From the NCBI RefSeq assembly GCF_013044505.1, contig NZ_JABERD010000007.1, positions 44,647 through 108,646 of the forward strand: a stretch of DNA of 64,000 bases, in the 5' to 3' direction. Below, in pieces: positions 9,710-19,571 of this stretch (position 1 is the stretch's first letter; each line of letters starts with the position of its first letter). A model generated the notes under the pieces. It ran no database searches and had not been told where the DNA came from. It saw only the letters and a list, made by a program, of their open reading frames with translations. This DNA is from Streptomyces sp. S3(2020) (lineage in GTDB: Bacteria; Actinomycetota; Actinomycetes; Streptomycetales; Streptomycetaceae). The position numbers and the translations under genes were made by a program.

Positions 9710-11050
9710 ATGTCCCCGTCTGCCACCGGCCGGCGCCGCGTCCACCGTTCTCTCGCGGCGGGTGTGCCCTTCGCCGTGCTGGCCGCACTCGTGGCCGCTG
9801 CCCCGGCCGAGGGCGCCTCGTCGGGCGAGCCGCATGTCACCCGCACGGCGACGCTCGGGGACATCCCGCTGGGCACCTTCAGCAACGCGCTGCTGCCCGG
9901 CACGGTGGCTGACGACCGGGGCGTGGACCTCGGCGGCATCGGCAGCGACATCTACCCGGCGGGCCGCAAGGGCGAGTTCTGGACCGTCACCGATCGTGGG
10001 CCCAACGGCCAGATCAAGGTCGGCGGCACGAAGCGCCGCACGTTCCCCGTGCCCGGATTCGACCCGGCGATCGTGAGGATCAAGGTGTCGGGCGACACCG
10101 TGAAGGTGCTGGACGCGATCCCGATCACCACCTCCTCCGGCAAGCCGGTCACCGGACTGCCGAACCAGGCAGGGCGCGACGAGACGCCGTACACCTATGA
10201 CGCGCAGACGCCTCTGTCGTACGACCCGAACGGGCTGGACACCGAGGGCATCGTGCGGGCCGCGGACGGGAGTTTCTGGCTCGTCGACGAGTACGGGCCG
10301 TCGCTGGTCCATGTCTCCGCGCGCGGGAAGGTGCTGACGCGCTACGTCCCCGAGGGGCTGAACCTCACCGGCACCGGCTACCCGGTGGTGGAGGCGCTGC
10401 CCGCCGTCCTGCTGCACCGGAAGATCAACCGCGGCTTCGAGGGGCTGGCCCAACTGCCGGGCGGCGACCTGGTGCTGGCGGTGCAGAGCCCGCTGTCCCT
10501 GCCGGACACCGATGCCGGAGAGGCGTCGCGGACGGCCCGGCTGCTGCGGTTCTCGCCGAAGAAGAAGGCGGTCACCGCCGAGTACGCGTACCGCTTCGAC
10601 CCGGTGGATGTCGTCGACCCGAGCGAGGACGACACCTCCGAGCTGAAGATCTCCTCGGTCGTCTCCGTGGGCGGCGACCGCCTCCTGGTCGAGGAGCGCA
10701 CCGACAAGGCGGCACGGCTCCAGCTCGTCCACCTGGACCGCAGGGCGAACATCCTCGGCGGCCCCTACGACGACGACTCGACGTCCCCGTCGCTGGAGCA
10801 TCTCGACGATCCGGCCGCCTCGGGGGTGCCGGTGCTCGCCAAGCGCCTGGTCGTCGACCTGGGCACGGTGGACGGGGTGCCGGGGAAGATCGAGGGCGTC
10901 GCGCGCGTGGACCGCGACACGCTCGCCCTGGTCAACGACAACGACTTCGGGATGACCGACGGCACGGGCGCGTTCGACGCGCGGGGCCGCCTGGTCGACA
11001 GCGGGGTGGAGACGACGGTGACGTACGTGCGGCTGCCGCGCGGCATCTGA
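9710..11050 (+). CDS. Secreted phytase-like esterase (PF13449 type)
   Basis: A 446-aa protein starting at ATG 9710 behind GGAGG at 9701-9705. It carries a classical signal peptide (SLAAGVPFAVLAALVAAAPA) ending near residue 34. The mature part has the features of the esterase-like phytase family: WTVTDRGPNGQ near residue 100, LDTEGIVRAADGSFWLVDEYGPS near 175-200, NRGFEGLAQLPGGDLV near 242 and KIEGVARVDRDTLALVNDND near 390. These Asp/Glu-rich loops belong to a beta-propeller with metal-binding acidic clusters. It probably hydrolyses phosphate esters outside the cell. It ends flush against the convergent gene at 11051. Confidence 0.85.
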   Translation: MSPSATGRRRVHRSLAAGVPFAVLAALVAAAPAEGASSGEPHVTRTATLGDIPLGTFSNALLPGTVADDRGVDLGGIGSDIYPAGRKGEFWTVTDRGPNGQIKVGGTKRRTFPVPGFDPAIVRIKVSGDTVKVLDAIPITTSSGKPVTGLPNQAGRDETPYTYDAQTPLSYDPNGLDTEGIVRAADGSFWLVDEYGPSLVHVSARGKVLTRYVPEGLNLTGTGYPVVEALPAVLLHRKINRGFEGLAQLPGGDLVLAVQSPLSLPDTDAGEASRTARLLRFSPKKKAVTAEYAYRFDPVDVVDPSEDDTSELKISSVVSVGGDRLLVEERTDKAARLQLVHLDRRANILGGPYDDDSTSPSLEHLDDPAASGVPVLAKRLVVDLGTVDGVPGKIEGVARVDRDTLALVNDNDFGMTDGTGAFDARGRLVDSGVETTVTYVRLPRGI

Positions 11051-11938
11051 TCACGCCAGGGGTGCGGTGAGCTTGCGGGTGCCCTCGGTGTCGGCGGCCA
11101 GGCTGCACGCCACGTTGTCGATGCCGAGCCGGTAGCCGGCCGGGTCCGGATACTGCACGAGGATGCCGCGGACGGTCCCGCCGGGCTGGTCCGCCGCCTT
11201 GCTGTCGAGGGTCTGCTCGCACAGGTCCGACGCGGCCTTCTTCAGGGCCGTGTCGGTCGTGTAGTCGCCCTCGAGTTCCGCGATCTTCACGACCTCGGCG
11301 TCGTGCGGCTTCCCGCAGGAGCGCTTGGCCGCCTGCCCGGGCCGGTCGCCGTCGGTGTCGAAGCAGTCGCCGGTCCGCAGCATGTAGTAGGGCACTTCGT
11401 CGGACGCGAAGGACGGGATCAGCGATTCGAGGCCGCTCGGGAACTCGCTCGGCAGGTCGGTGGGGAACTGCGAGGGCAGTTGGGTCGGCAGCTTCGTGGG
11501 GAGCTTGCTGGGCAGTTCGGTCGGCAGGCTCAGCGTGGGGCGGGGTGAGCTGCTCGCGCTCGCGCTGGGTTTGTCGCCCGGCGAGTCGTCGTCGTTGCCC
11601 GATGCCATCAGCACGATGGCGGCGACGGCGGCACCGACCACGAGCACGGTGAGGAGGATGAACAGCGGATTGCGGCCCCGGCCCGGGCCACCGGGCGGTT
11701 CGGGCGGCGGAGGCGGGTCCCATCCCCCGTACGAGGGCGGCCCGTCGCCTCCGGGAGGCGGACCATAACCGCCGGAGGGCGGGCCGTAACCGCCGGGAGG
11801 CGGGCCGTACCCTCCCGGAGGCCCGTAGCCCCCTCCCGAGGAGGCGAAGCCTTCAGGAGGGGGGCCGAAGCCGCCGCCGTAGGGCGGCGTGTCGTCCGGC
11901 GGCCCGGGCGGCTGAGGCGGTACGGGCGGCATGGCCAT
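11051..11938 (-). CDS. Proline/glycine-rich single-pass membrane protein
   Basis: About 295 aa from ATG 11938 (further in-frame starts at 11932 and 11983). The cytoplasmic N-terminal ~85 residues are a low-complexity GGYGPP repeat tract. One transmembrane helix follows (FILLTVLVVGAAVAAIVLMA, about residues 90-109). The outside begins with a Ser/Pro linker and an unusual LPT/LPS repeat (about 135-165). The C-terminal ~110 residues form a small domain with four Cys (GDCF, RSCG, DLCE, VACS) as in the septum-formation-like extracytoplasmic domain of actinobacterial membrane proteins. The function is not known. Confidence 0.8.
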   Translation of the reverse strand: MAMPPVPPQPPGPPDDTPPYGGGFGPPPEGFASSGGGYGPPGGYGPPPGGYGPPSGGYGPPPGGDGPPSYGGWDPPPPPEPPGGPGRGRNPLFILLTVLVVGAAVAAIVLMASGNDDDSPGDKPSASASSSPRPTLSLPTELPSKLPTKLPTQLPSQFPTDLPSEFPSGLESLIPSFASDEVPYYMLRTGDCFDTDGDRPGQAAKRSCGKPHDAEVVKIAELEGDYTTDTALKKAASDLCEQTLDSKAADQPGGTVRGILVQYPDPAGYRLGIDNVACSLAADTEGTRKLTAPLA

Positions 11939-12087
11939 ACCGTCCAGGGTCGCCGTGTGCGGGGCACGGCGCGACCCCCGCACGGAAGTTGATACCGGTT
12001 CATGCCATGGACGGCATCGTTCCGGAGCATTCCGCGCGGGGGTCGGTCACACCCGGAGGCCGATCACGCAGGCACGCACGCGTGCGT

Positions 12088-13416
<1,329 letters not shown>

Positions 13417-14871
13417 ATGTCAGCTGCCGAGGGTCCGCTCGTCGTCGGTGTGGACACGTCCACGCAGTCCACCAAGGCCCTGGTCGTCGACGCGTCGACC
13501 GGAAGGGTGGTGGCGAGCGGACAGGCCTCGCACACCGTCTCCTCCGGGGCGGGGCGCGAGAGCGACCCACGCCAGTGGTGGGACGCGCTGTCCGAGGCAC
13601 TGCACCAGTGCGGTGCCGCGGCCCGGGAGGCCGCCGCCGTGTCGATCGGCGGGCAGCAGCACGGCCTCGTCACGCTGGACGCGCAGGGCGAGCCGGTGCG
13701 CCCCGCCCTGCTGTGGAACGACGTGCGCTCCGCACCGCAGGCCACCCGGCTCATCGAGGAACTGGGCGGACCGAAGGCCTGGGCGGAGCGCACCGGCAGC
13801 GTGCCGGGCCCGTCCTTCACGGTCACGAAGTGGGCCTGGCTCGCCGAGAACGAGCCGGACGCGATCCGCGCCACCAAGGCGGTGCGCCTCCCCCACGACT
13901 ACCTCACCGAGCGCCTCACGGGCCAGGGCACGACCGACCGCGGCGACGCCTCCGGCACCGGCTGGTGGGCCTCGGCGACCGAGGCGTACGACGACGAGAC
14001 CCTGGCGCACATCGGCCTCGACCCCGCCCTGCTCCCGCGCGTGGTCCGGCCCGGAGAGATCTCGGGGACCGTGCGCGACCGCCACGACCTGCCGTTCTCC
14101 AAGGGCACCCTGGTCGCCCCGGGCACCGGCGACAACGCCGCCGCGGCGCTGGGCCTCGGGCTGCGTCCCGGCACGCCCGTGCTGAGCCTGGGCACGTCGG
14201 GCACGGTGTACGCGGTCTCCCGGCGGCGCCCCGCGGACCCGACCGGCACCGTGGCGGGCTTCGCCGACGCGCACGGCGACTGGCTGCCGCTGGCCTGCAC
14301 CCTGAACTGCACGCTCGCCGTCGACCGTGTCGCCGCCCTGCTGGGCCTCGACCGGGAAGCCGTGGAGCCCGTGGGCCCCGACTCCGGCGTCACCCTCCTG
14401 CCCTACCTGGACGGCGAGCGCACCCCCGCGCTGCCGGGCGCCTCCGGCCTCCTGTACGGCCTGCGGCACGACACCACCGGCGGCCAGCTCCTCCAGGCCG
14501 CCTACGACGGTGCCGTCCACGCGCTCCTCGGCGCGCTCGACCTGGTCCTCGACGAGGACGCGGACCGTTCGGCCCCGCTGCTGCTGATCGGCGGCGGCGC
14601 CCGGGGCCGGGCCTGGCAGGAGACCGTACGCCGGCTCTCGGGCCGCCCCGTGCAGATCCCCGAGGCCAAGGAACTCGTCGCGCTCGGCGCGGCCGCCCAG
14701 GCGGCGGGCCTGCTGACCGGCGAGGACCCGGCCGCGGTCGCCCGGCGCTGGAACACGACCGCCGGACCGGTGCTGGAGGCCGTGGAGCGGGACGAGGCGA
14801 CGATGGCGAGGATCTCCGGGGTACTCTCCGACGCGGCTCCGCTGCTGGACAGGCCGACGGAGACCGGCTGA
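13417..14871 (+). CDS. xylB: Xylulokinase
   Basis: A 484-aa FGGY-family kinase; ATG 13417 is chosen because GGGGAG lies 6 nt upstream (the frame extends to 13339 without such a site). It phosphorylates D-xylulose to D-xylulose 5-phosphate for the pentose phosphate pathway. The N-terminal phosphate-binding loop GVDTSTQSTKALVVD (about residues 11-25), the substrate block ISIGGQQHGLV-like sequence at about 70-80, LLWNDVRS near 97 and the adenosine motif LLIGGGARGRAW (about 389-400) are all in place. Catalytic Asp is expected in PGTGDNAAAALG (near residue 240). It pairs with xylA across the divergent region and is followed by the ROK gene. Confidence 0.96.
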   Translation: MSAAEGPLVVGVDTSTQSTKALVVDASTGRVVASGQASHTVSSGAGRESDPRQWWDALSEALHQCGAAAREAAAVSIGGQQHGLVTLDAQGEPVRPALLWNDVRSAPQATRLIEELGGPKAWAERTGSVPGPSFTVTKWAWLAENEPDAIRATKAVRLPHDYLTERLTGQGTTDRGDASGTGWWASATEAYDDETLAHIGLDPALLPRVVRPGEISGTVRDRHDLPFSKGTLVAPGTGDNAAAALGLGLRPGTPVLSLGTSGTVYAVSRRRPADPTGTVAGFADAHGDWLPLACTLNCTLAVDRVAALLGLDREAVEPVGPDSGVTLLPYLDGERTPALPGASGLLYGLRHDTTGGQLLQAAYDGAVHALLGALDLVLDEDADRSAPLLLIGGGARGRAWQETVRRLSGRPVQIPEAKELVALGAAAQAAGLLTGEDPAAVARRWNTTAGPVLEAVERDEATMARISGVLSDAAPLLDRPTETG

Positions 14872-14983
14872 GACCTTCGCCGCCGGTCAGGCGGGCCGCG
14901 GCTCCTCAGGCCCCACCCGCTGAGGTCGCCGCCGCTCGACCGGCTCGCGGAGAACCGTTTCGATCAAGAGGACTGACGGAGGC

Positions 14984-16192
14984 ATGACCGCACCGCTGCA
15001 CGACGCCCACCCGGCCGGACCGGGGCGCGCGCTGCCCGACACCCAGCAGGGCATGCGCCGCCGCAACCTGGCCCGGGTGATGCACACCGTCAGCGCCGAG
15101 GGACCGCTCTCCCGTGCCGCCGTCGCCTCGCGGATCGGGCTGACCCGTGCGGCTGTGTCGACCCTCGTCGACGAGCTCATACGCTCGGGCCTGCTCGACG
15201 AGCTCGGCCCCGAGCGGCCGGGCCGGGTGGGCCGCCCCGGGTCGGCGCTCGCCGTCAGCGCGCGCGGTCCCGCCGGGATCGGCGCCGAGGTCGGCGTCGA
15301 CCACCTCGCGGTCTGCGCGGTCGACCTGCGCGGCCAGGTGCGGGCCCGTGCCGTACGGCACGGCGCGAACCGTGGCCGCTCCCCCGCGCCGGTCGTCGAG
15401 GAACTCACCGAGTTGATCGACCGGGTCGTCGCCGAGGCGGAGGGCGAAGGCCTGTGGCCGGCGGGGCTCGCCGTGGCCGTGCCCGGCCTGGTGGCACGCG
15501 ACGACCGTACGGTCGTGCGCGCCCCGAACCTCGACTGGCACGACACGGACCTGGGCGCCCTGCTGGCCACTGCGTTCCCGCTGACCGTGGACAACGAGGC
15601 CAACTTCGGTGCCCTCGCCGAACTCTGGCTCGGTGACGGCACCCCGCTCGACTTCCTGCATGTGTCGGCGGAGATCGGCATCGGCGCGGCCGTCGTCGTG
15701 GCCGGCGGTCTGCTGCGCGGGACCCGTGGCTTCGCGGGTGAGCTGGGACATGTGCCGGTGGAGCCGGAGGGGCCGCAGTGCCCGTGCGGTGGGCGTGGCT
15801 GTCTGGAGCAGTACGCCGGTGAGGAGGCCGTACTGCGGGCGGCCGGTCTGGAGCCGGGGGGCGACCGGGTCGGGCTGCTCGCGGCGCGCGCCGCCGACGG
15901 GGACGAGGACGTACGACGTGCCCTGCGGGACGCGGGTCGGGCGCTCGGCGTCGCACTGACCGGGGCGGTCAATCTGCTGGACCCCGAGAACGTGGTGCTG
16001 GGCGGTGAGCTGTCCGGGCTCGCACCGTGGCTGCTGCCTTCGCTGGAGGCCGAGCTGGCCCGGCGGACGGCGGGACCGCCGTGTCCGGTGTCCGTGTCGC
16101 GGCTGGGTCCCGAGGGGCCGTTGCTGGGGGCCGCGCACTCGGTGGTGCGGGCTGTCCTCGACGATCCCGCGGCTGTGGCCGAACGGGCCTGA
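14984..16192 (+). CDS. xylR: ROK-family transcriptional regulator of xylose genes
   Basis: A 402-aa protein behind a GGAGG site ending 2 nt before the ATG region. Residues 25-85 form a winged helix-turn-helix (RNLARVMHTVSAEGPLSRAA, then TRAAVSTLVDELIRSGLL). The rest is a ROK sugar-kinase-like sensor with the conserved zinc motif CPCGGRGCLEQY near residue 260, the Glu-rich GELGHVPVE before it, and a VDNEANFGALAE block near 200. Members of this family repress xyl genes until a sugar binds. Its position just downstream of xylB points to control of the xylA/xylB intergenic operator. The symbol is given by analogy; the ligand is inferred. Confidence 0.85.
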   Translation: MTAPLHDAHPAGPGRALPDTQQGMRRRNLARVMHTVSAEGPLSRAAVASRIGLTRAAVSTLVDELIRSGLLDELGPERPGRVGRPGSALAVSARGPAGIGAEVGVDHLAVCAVDLRGQVRARAVRHGANRGRSPAPVVEELTELIDRVVAEAEGEGLWPAGLAVAVPGLVARDDRTVVRAPNLDWHDTDLGALLATAFPLTVDNEANFGALAELWLGDGTPLDFLHVSAEIGIGAAVVVAGGLLRGTRGFAGELGHVPVEPEGPQCPCGGRGCLEQYAGEEAVLRAAGLEPGGDRVGLLAARAADGDEDVRRALRDAGRALGVALTGAVNLLDPENVVLGGELSGLAPWLLPSLEAELARRTAGPPCPVSVSRLGPEGPLLGAAHSVVRAVLDDPAAVAERA

Positions 16193-16249
16193 CGCCAGGG
16201 TGGTTTCAGTCCGGTCCGCCTGACGCCAAGGCGACTTCGGTCCGGTCCG
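16188..16249 (+). repeat. Two tandem 31-nt repeats after the ROK gene
   Basis: A unit beginning GCCTGACGCCA and ending GTCCGGTCC is present twice with a 31-nt period (about 16188-16218 and 16219-16249). The copies differ at a handful of positions. The first copy includes the ROK stop codon. Neither copy forms a strong hairpin alone. Confidence 0.5.
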
Positions 16250-16395
16250 TTCGGCTTGTTCCCTCGGCCGGGTGAGCGAGTTGTCCACAGGTCCGGGGCC
16301 GTCCACCGAAACCCGTCGCGCCCTACAGCCCGATCCGTCCGCGCCGTACCGTGATGCACACGAGACGCGACCGCCTTGAACGGAGCAGTGCAGCC

Positions 16396-17409
16396 ATGAG
16401 CGACCCCCGGATCCTGACCGTGCGGCCCGAACCGGGCGAGTACGCCTGGACGTTCGGCGGTGCGCCACCCGTGGCGCGCATCGCGCCCGGCACGGTTCTC
16501 GACCTGTACACCGAGGACTGCTTCGCCGGACGGGTGCGCTCCGAGAAGGACCTGGTGTCCCAGGTGTGCGAGTTCCCTTTCCTGAACCCGCAGACCGGCC
16601 CCTTCCATGTGGAGGGCGCCGAGCCGGGCGACACCGTCGCCGTGCACTTCGTGTCGATCGAACCGGCCCGGGACTGGGCCGCGTCCACCACGGTCCCCCT
16701 CTTCGGCGCGCTCACCTCGACCCACACCACGGCCACCCTCCAGCCGCCCCTCCCGGAGACCGTGTGGATCTGGCAGCTGGACCGGACCCGCCGCACGGCA
16801 CTGTTCCGGGCACGTGACAGCGACTTCGAGGCCGAGCTGCCCATGGACCCGATGCACGGCACCGTGGGCGTGGCCCCCGCCAATCTGGAGGTCCGCTCGG
16901 CGCTGGTGCCCGACGCGCACGGCGGGAACATGGACACACCGGAGATGCGGGCCGGCGTCACCTGCTACCTCGGTGTGAACGTCGAGGGCGCGCTGCTCAG
17001 CCTCGGCGACGGACACGCCCGGCAGGGCGAGGGCGAGACCTGCGGGGTCGCCGTCGAGTGCGCGATGAACACCGTGGTGATCGTGGAGCTGCTGAAGGGC
17101 ATCGCGACGCCCTGGCCGCGCATCGAGTCGGACACCCACATCATCTCGACGGGGTCGGCGCGCCCGCTGGAGGACGCGTTCCGGATATCGCAGCTCGATC
17201 TGGTGCGGTGGCTGGTGCGCGACTACGGGTTCAGTGAGTTGGACGCGTACCAGTTCGCGACCCAGGCCGTCGAGTCGCCGCTGGCCAATGTGTGCGACAC
17301 CAACTACACGTGCGTGGCGAAGATCCGCAAGGAGTGGCTGCCCGCGCGTGAGACGCACCGTGGTGTGCACGCGCGGCTGAGGGAGACCGCGGCAACCGTC
17401 CGTCCCTGA
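16396..17409 (+). CDS. Acetamidase/formamidase family protein
   Basis: A 337-aa protein from ATG 16396 (GGAG about 10 nt upstream; the frame is open to 16351). It matches the FmdA/AmdA family, which hydrolyses formamide, acetamide and related short amides to ammonia and acid. Characteristic blocks are NPQTGPFHVEGAEPGDTVAV (about residues 61-80), HGTVGVAPA (about 153), GGNMDTPEMRAG (about 175-186) and GDGHARQGEGE (about 205), the last carrying family metal-ligand residues. There is no signal peptide, so it is cytoplasmic. Regulation is not visible. Confidence 0.9.
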   Translation: MSDPRILTVRPEPGEYAWTFGGAPPVARIAPGTVLDLYTEDCFAGRVRSEKDLVSQVCEFPFLNPQTGPFHVEGAEPGDTVAVHFVSIEPARDWAASTTVPLFGALTSTHTTATLQPPLPETVWIWQLDRTRRTALFRARDSDFEAELPMDPMHGTVGVAPANLEVRSALVPDAHGGNMDTPEMRAGVTCYLGVNVEGALLSLGDGHARQGEGETCGVAVECAMNTVVIVELLKGIATPWPRIESDTHIISTGSARPLEDAFRISQLDLVRWLVRDYGFSELDAYQFATQAVESPLANVCDTNYTCVAKIRKEWLPARETHRGVHARLRETAATVRP

Positions 17410-17452
17410 CCCGCGTCTCGATCAACACGGCACCTCCGAAAGGCGATCGGGC

Positions 17453-18055
17453 ATGGAACGGGCAAGACCGCTGCCGAGCAGGCGACGGCTCCTCAAGGGC
17501 GCCGCCCTGACCGCCGTCCCCTACGCGCTGCTGCCGGACGCGCGCGCCGGAGCGGAGACCCACCCCGTCGACCACCCGCTCGCCGAGTGGCAGCCCGCGA
17601 CACCCGCCAACCGCACGGCGGCGAACCGCCCGACGAGCCACCCGGTCGACCTCGTCATCATCCATGTGACGCAGACGAGCTACCGCAAGACCCTGGGTGT
17701 CTTCCGGAGCCCCGAGAAGCAGGTCTCCGCCCACTACGTGGTCCGTTCCCGGGACGGCAACATCGCGCAGTGCGTGCGTGAGGCCGACATCGCCTGGCAC
17801 GCGGGGAACTGGGAGTACAACACGCGCAGTATCGGCATCGAGCACGAAGGATGGGTGGACCGTCCCGCGTACTTCACCGACGTCCTGTACGCACAGTCGG
17901 CGCGGCTGACGGCCGACATCTGCGCCAAGTACGCGATCCCGAAGGACCGGGCGCACATCATCGCGCACGTCGAGGTGCCGGGTTCGGACCACACCGACCC
18001 CGGGCCGCACTGGGACTGGGAGCGCTATATGAAGCTGGTCGAGCGTGTGTGGTGA
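17453..18055 (+). CDS. Tat-exported N-acetylmuramoyl-L-alanine amidase
   Basis: A 200-aa protein whose N-terminus carries a twin-arginine signal (SRRRLLKGAALTAVPYALL, about residues 9-27) with cleavage expected after ARA. The remainder is a compact amidase_2 (PGRP-type) domain: zinc His in LVIIHVTQT (about 67-75), SIGIEHEGW (about 126) and HVEVPGSDHTDPGPHWDW near 166-183, providing the remaining ligands and catalytic residues. It cleaves the amide between MurNAc and L-Ala in peptidoglycan. There is no separate wall-binding domain, so it is a minimal enzyme. Confidence 0.92.
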   Translation: MERARPLPSRRRLLKGAALTAVPYALLPDARAGAETHPVDHPLAEWQPATPANRTAANRPTSHPVDLVIIHVTQTSYRKTLGVFRSPEKQVSAHYVVRSRDGNIAQCVREADIAWHAGNWEYNTRSIGIEHEGWVDRPAYFTDVLYAQSARLTADICAKYAIPKDRAHIIAHVEVPGSDHTDPGPHWDWERYMKLVERVW

Positions 18056-18137
18056 GGCTGGTCTGGCGTGCCGGGCCGTGACGTCGTTCGGGTGACGGCG
18101 GTCGAAACGGTTGTCCGCGCGCGTACCGGGAGTGACG

Positions 18138-19454
18138 ATGTCTCCAGCCGCATCACCTTTCGGGGAGGCCCAGTTGAGCGATCCGTGGGTGGCCCTGGAG
18201 CCGGGGGCCGACCCCGCCGAGCGTGCGCGGATGCTGCGCCGCGCGCACGAGACGTTCACCGAGGCGGGTACCGTGCCGCGGCCGGTGCGGCCGGTGGTGG
18301 CGGATTCGTGGCGGCGTTCCGCGCGGGCCGGTGTCGGGCCCGACGGGAGCGCGAGCGTCGAGCTCATGGACGGTGACCTCGGTGTCTATCGGGCCGAGCA
18401 TCCGCTGGCCCGGGTGATGCCGCTGTTCCGTGAACTGCTGGGCACGTTCGCGTCCGACGGGGAGCATCTGCTCGCGGTGTGCGACGCGCACGGCAGGCTG
18501 CTGTGGGTCGAGGGGCATGCGTCGACCCGGCGACAGGCGGGGCTGATGAACTTCGTGCCGGGGGCGCGGTGGGCGGAGACGGCGGTCGGGACCAACGCGC
18601 CGGGCACGGCGGTCGCCCTCGACCGGCCGGTGCAGGTGTTCGCCGCCGAGCACTTCATCCGGCGGGTGCAGCCGTGGACCTGCGCGGCGGCTCCGGTGCA
18701 CGATCCCCGCACCGGGCGGGTGCTGGGTGCCGTGGACATCACCGGTGGGGACGGGCTCGCGCATCCGCACAGTCTGGGCTTCGTCCAGGCGGTCGCGCGG
18801 GCGGCGGAGTCCCATCTGGCGCTGCTCGCCCCGGAGATGCCTGCGGCCGATCTGCCCGAGCTGACCGCGCTGGGCCGTGACGAGGCCCAACTGCTCACCG
18901 GAGGGCGTCGGATCAGGCTCAGCCGCCGGCACAGCGAGATCATGGTGCTGCTGTCCCGCCATCCGGAGGGGCTGACCGGCGACGAGCTGCTGTGCGCGCT
19001 GTACGAGGACGAGTCGGTGACACCGGTGACGCTGCGCGCCGAACTGGCCCGGCTGCGCAGGGTGCTCGGCCCCGGCCTGCTGGCCTCGCGTCCCTACCGG
19101 CTCACCGTGCCGGTCGAGTCCGATGTCACCGTCGTGGAAAGGCGGCTGGAGACCGGCGCGGTCACGGCGGCGGCGACGGCGTACTCCGGACCGCTGCTGC
19201 CCGCTTCCCAGGCCCCGTCGGTGGTGCGCCTCAGGCACCGTCTCGCCGACGGCCTCCGTACGGCGCTGATCGCCCGCCGCGATCCGGACCTGCTGGCGGA
19301 CTGGGCGCACGCGCCGTGGGGCGAGGACGACTTCGACGTGTGGCGGGCGCTGGCGGCGACCCGTCCGACGGCGGCGGTCCGCTCGCGGCTGGCGGCCCTG
19401 GAGGCGGAGCTGGCGGCACCGGGCGTACGGCGCCGGGGAGTTACCACACCGTAG
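18138..19454 (+). CDS. GAF-domain transcriptional regulator
   Basis: A 438-aa protein started at ATG 18138, with GGGAG at 18128-18132. An AcoR-like N-terminus (VADSWRRSARAGV) leads to a GAF sensor (about 70-220) with the typical FVPGARWAETAVGTNAPGTA and AAPVHDPRTGRVLGAVDITG stretches. The C-terminal ~150 residues begin with a winged helix (LSRRHSEIMVLLSRHPEGLT, then VTLRAELARLRRVLG) instead of the sigma-54 AAA+ domain of true AcoR proteins, as expected in actinomycetes. It lies 117 nt upstream of the aldehyde dehydrogenase and very likely controls it. Confidence 0.88.
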   Translation: MSPAASPFGEAQLSDPWVALEPGADPAERARMLRRAHETFTEAGTVPRPVRPVVADSWRRSARAGVGPDGSASVELMDGDLGVYRAEHPLARVMPLFRELLGTFASDGEHLLAVCDAHGRLLWVEGHASTRRQAGLMNFVPGARWAETAVGTNAPGTAVALDRPVQVFAAEHFIRRVQPWTCAAAPVHDPRTGRVLGAVDITGGDGLAHPHSLGFVQAVARAAESHLALLAPEMPAADLPELTALGRDEAQLLTGGRRIRLSRRHSEIMVLLSRHPEGLTGDELLCALYEDESVTPVTLRAELARLRRVLGPGLLASRPYRLTVPVESDVTVVERRLETGAVTAAATAYSGPLLPASQAPSVVRLRHRLADGLRTALIARRDPDLLADWAHAPWGEDDFDVWRALAATRPTAAVRSRLAALEAELAAPGVRRRGVTTP

Positions 19455-19484
19455 AAGCACCGCCCCTGCCCCCTGAAGCCGACG

Positions 19485-19497
19485 GCAACGTAGTTGC
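19485..19497. promoter_or_regulatory. GCAAC-n3-GTTGC inverted repeat before aldehyde dehydrogenase
   Basis: A perfect 5-bp inverted repeat with a 3-nt spacer sits in the 117-bp gap between the GAF regulator and the aldehyde dehydrogenase, about 75 nt before the latter's start. It is followed by a second partial TTGCAAC half. A regulator site is plausible; no direct evidence. Confidence 0.35.
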
Positions 19498-19571
19498 AAC
19501 GTCCCCTTCCCTAGCCTCGCGCAGAGAGCTGCCCAACGGCGGGCAGCGCTGCTGCAGGGAGGCAGACCAGG

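Noticed and set aside
14887..17370. 827-codon minus-strand open frame across the ROK and acetamidase genes
   Set aside because: It lies antisense to two genes with clear family motifs and its product has no recognisable domain.
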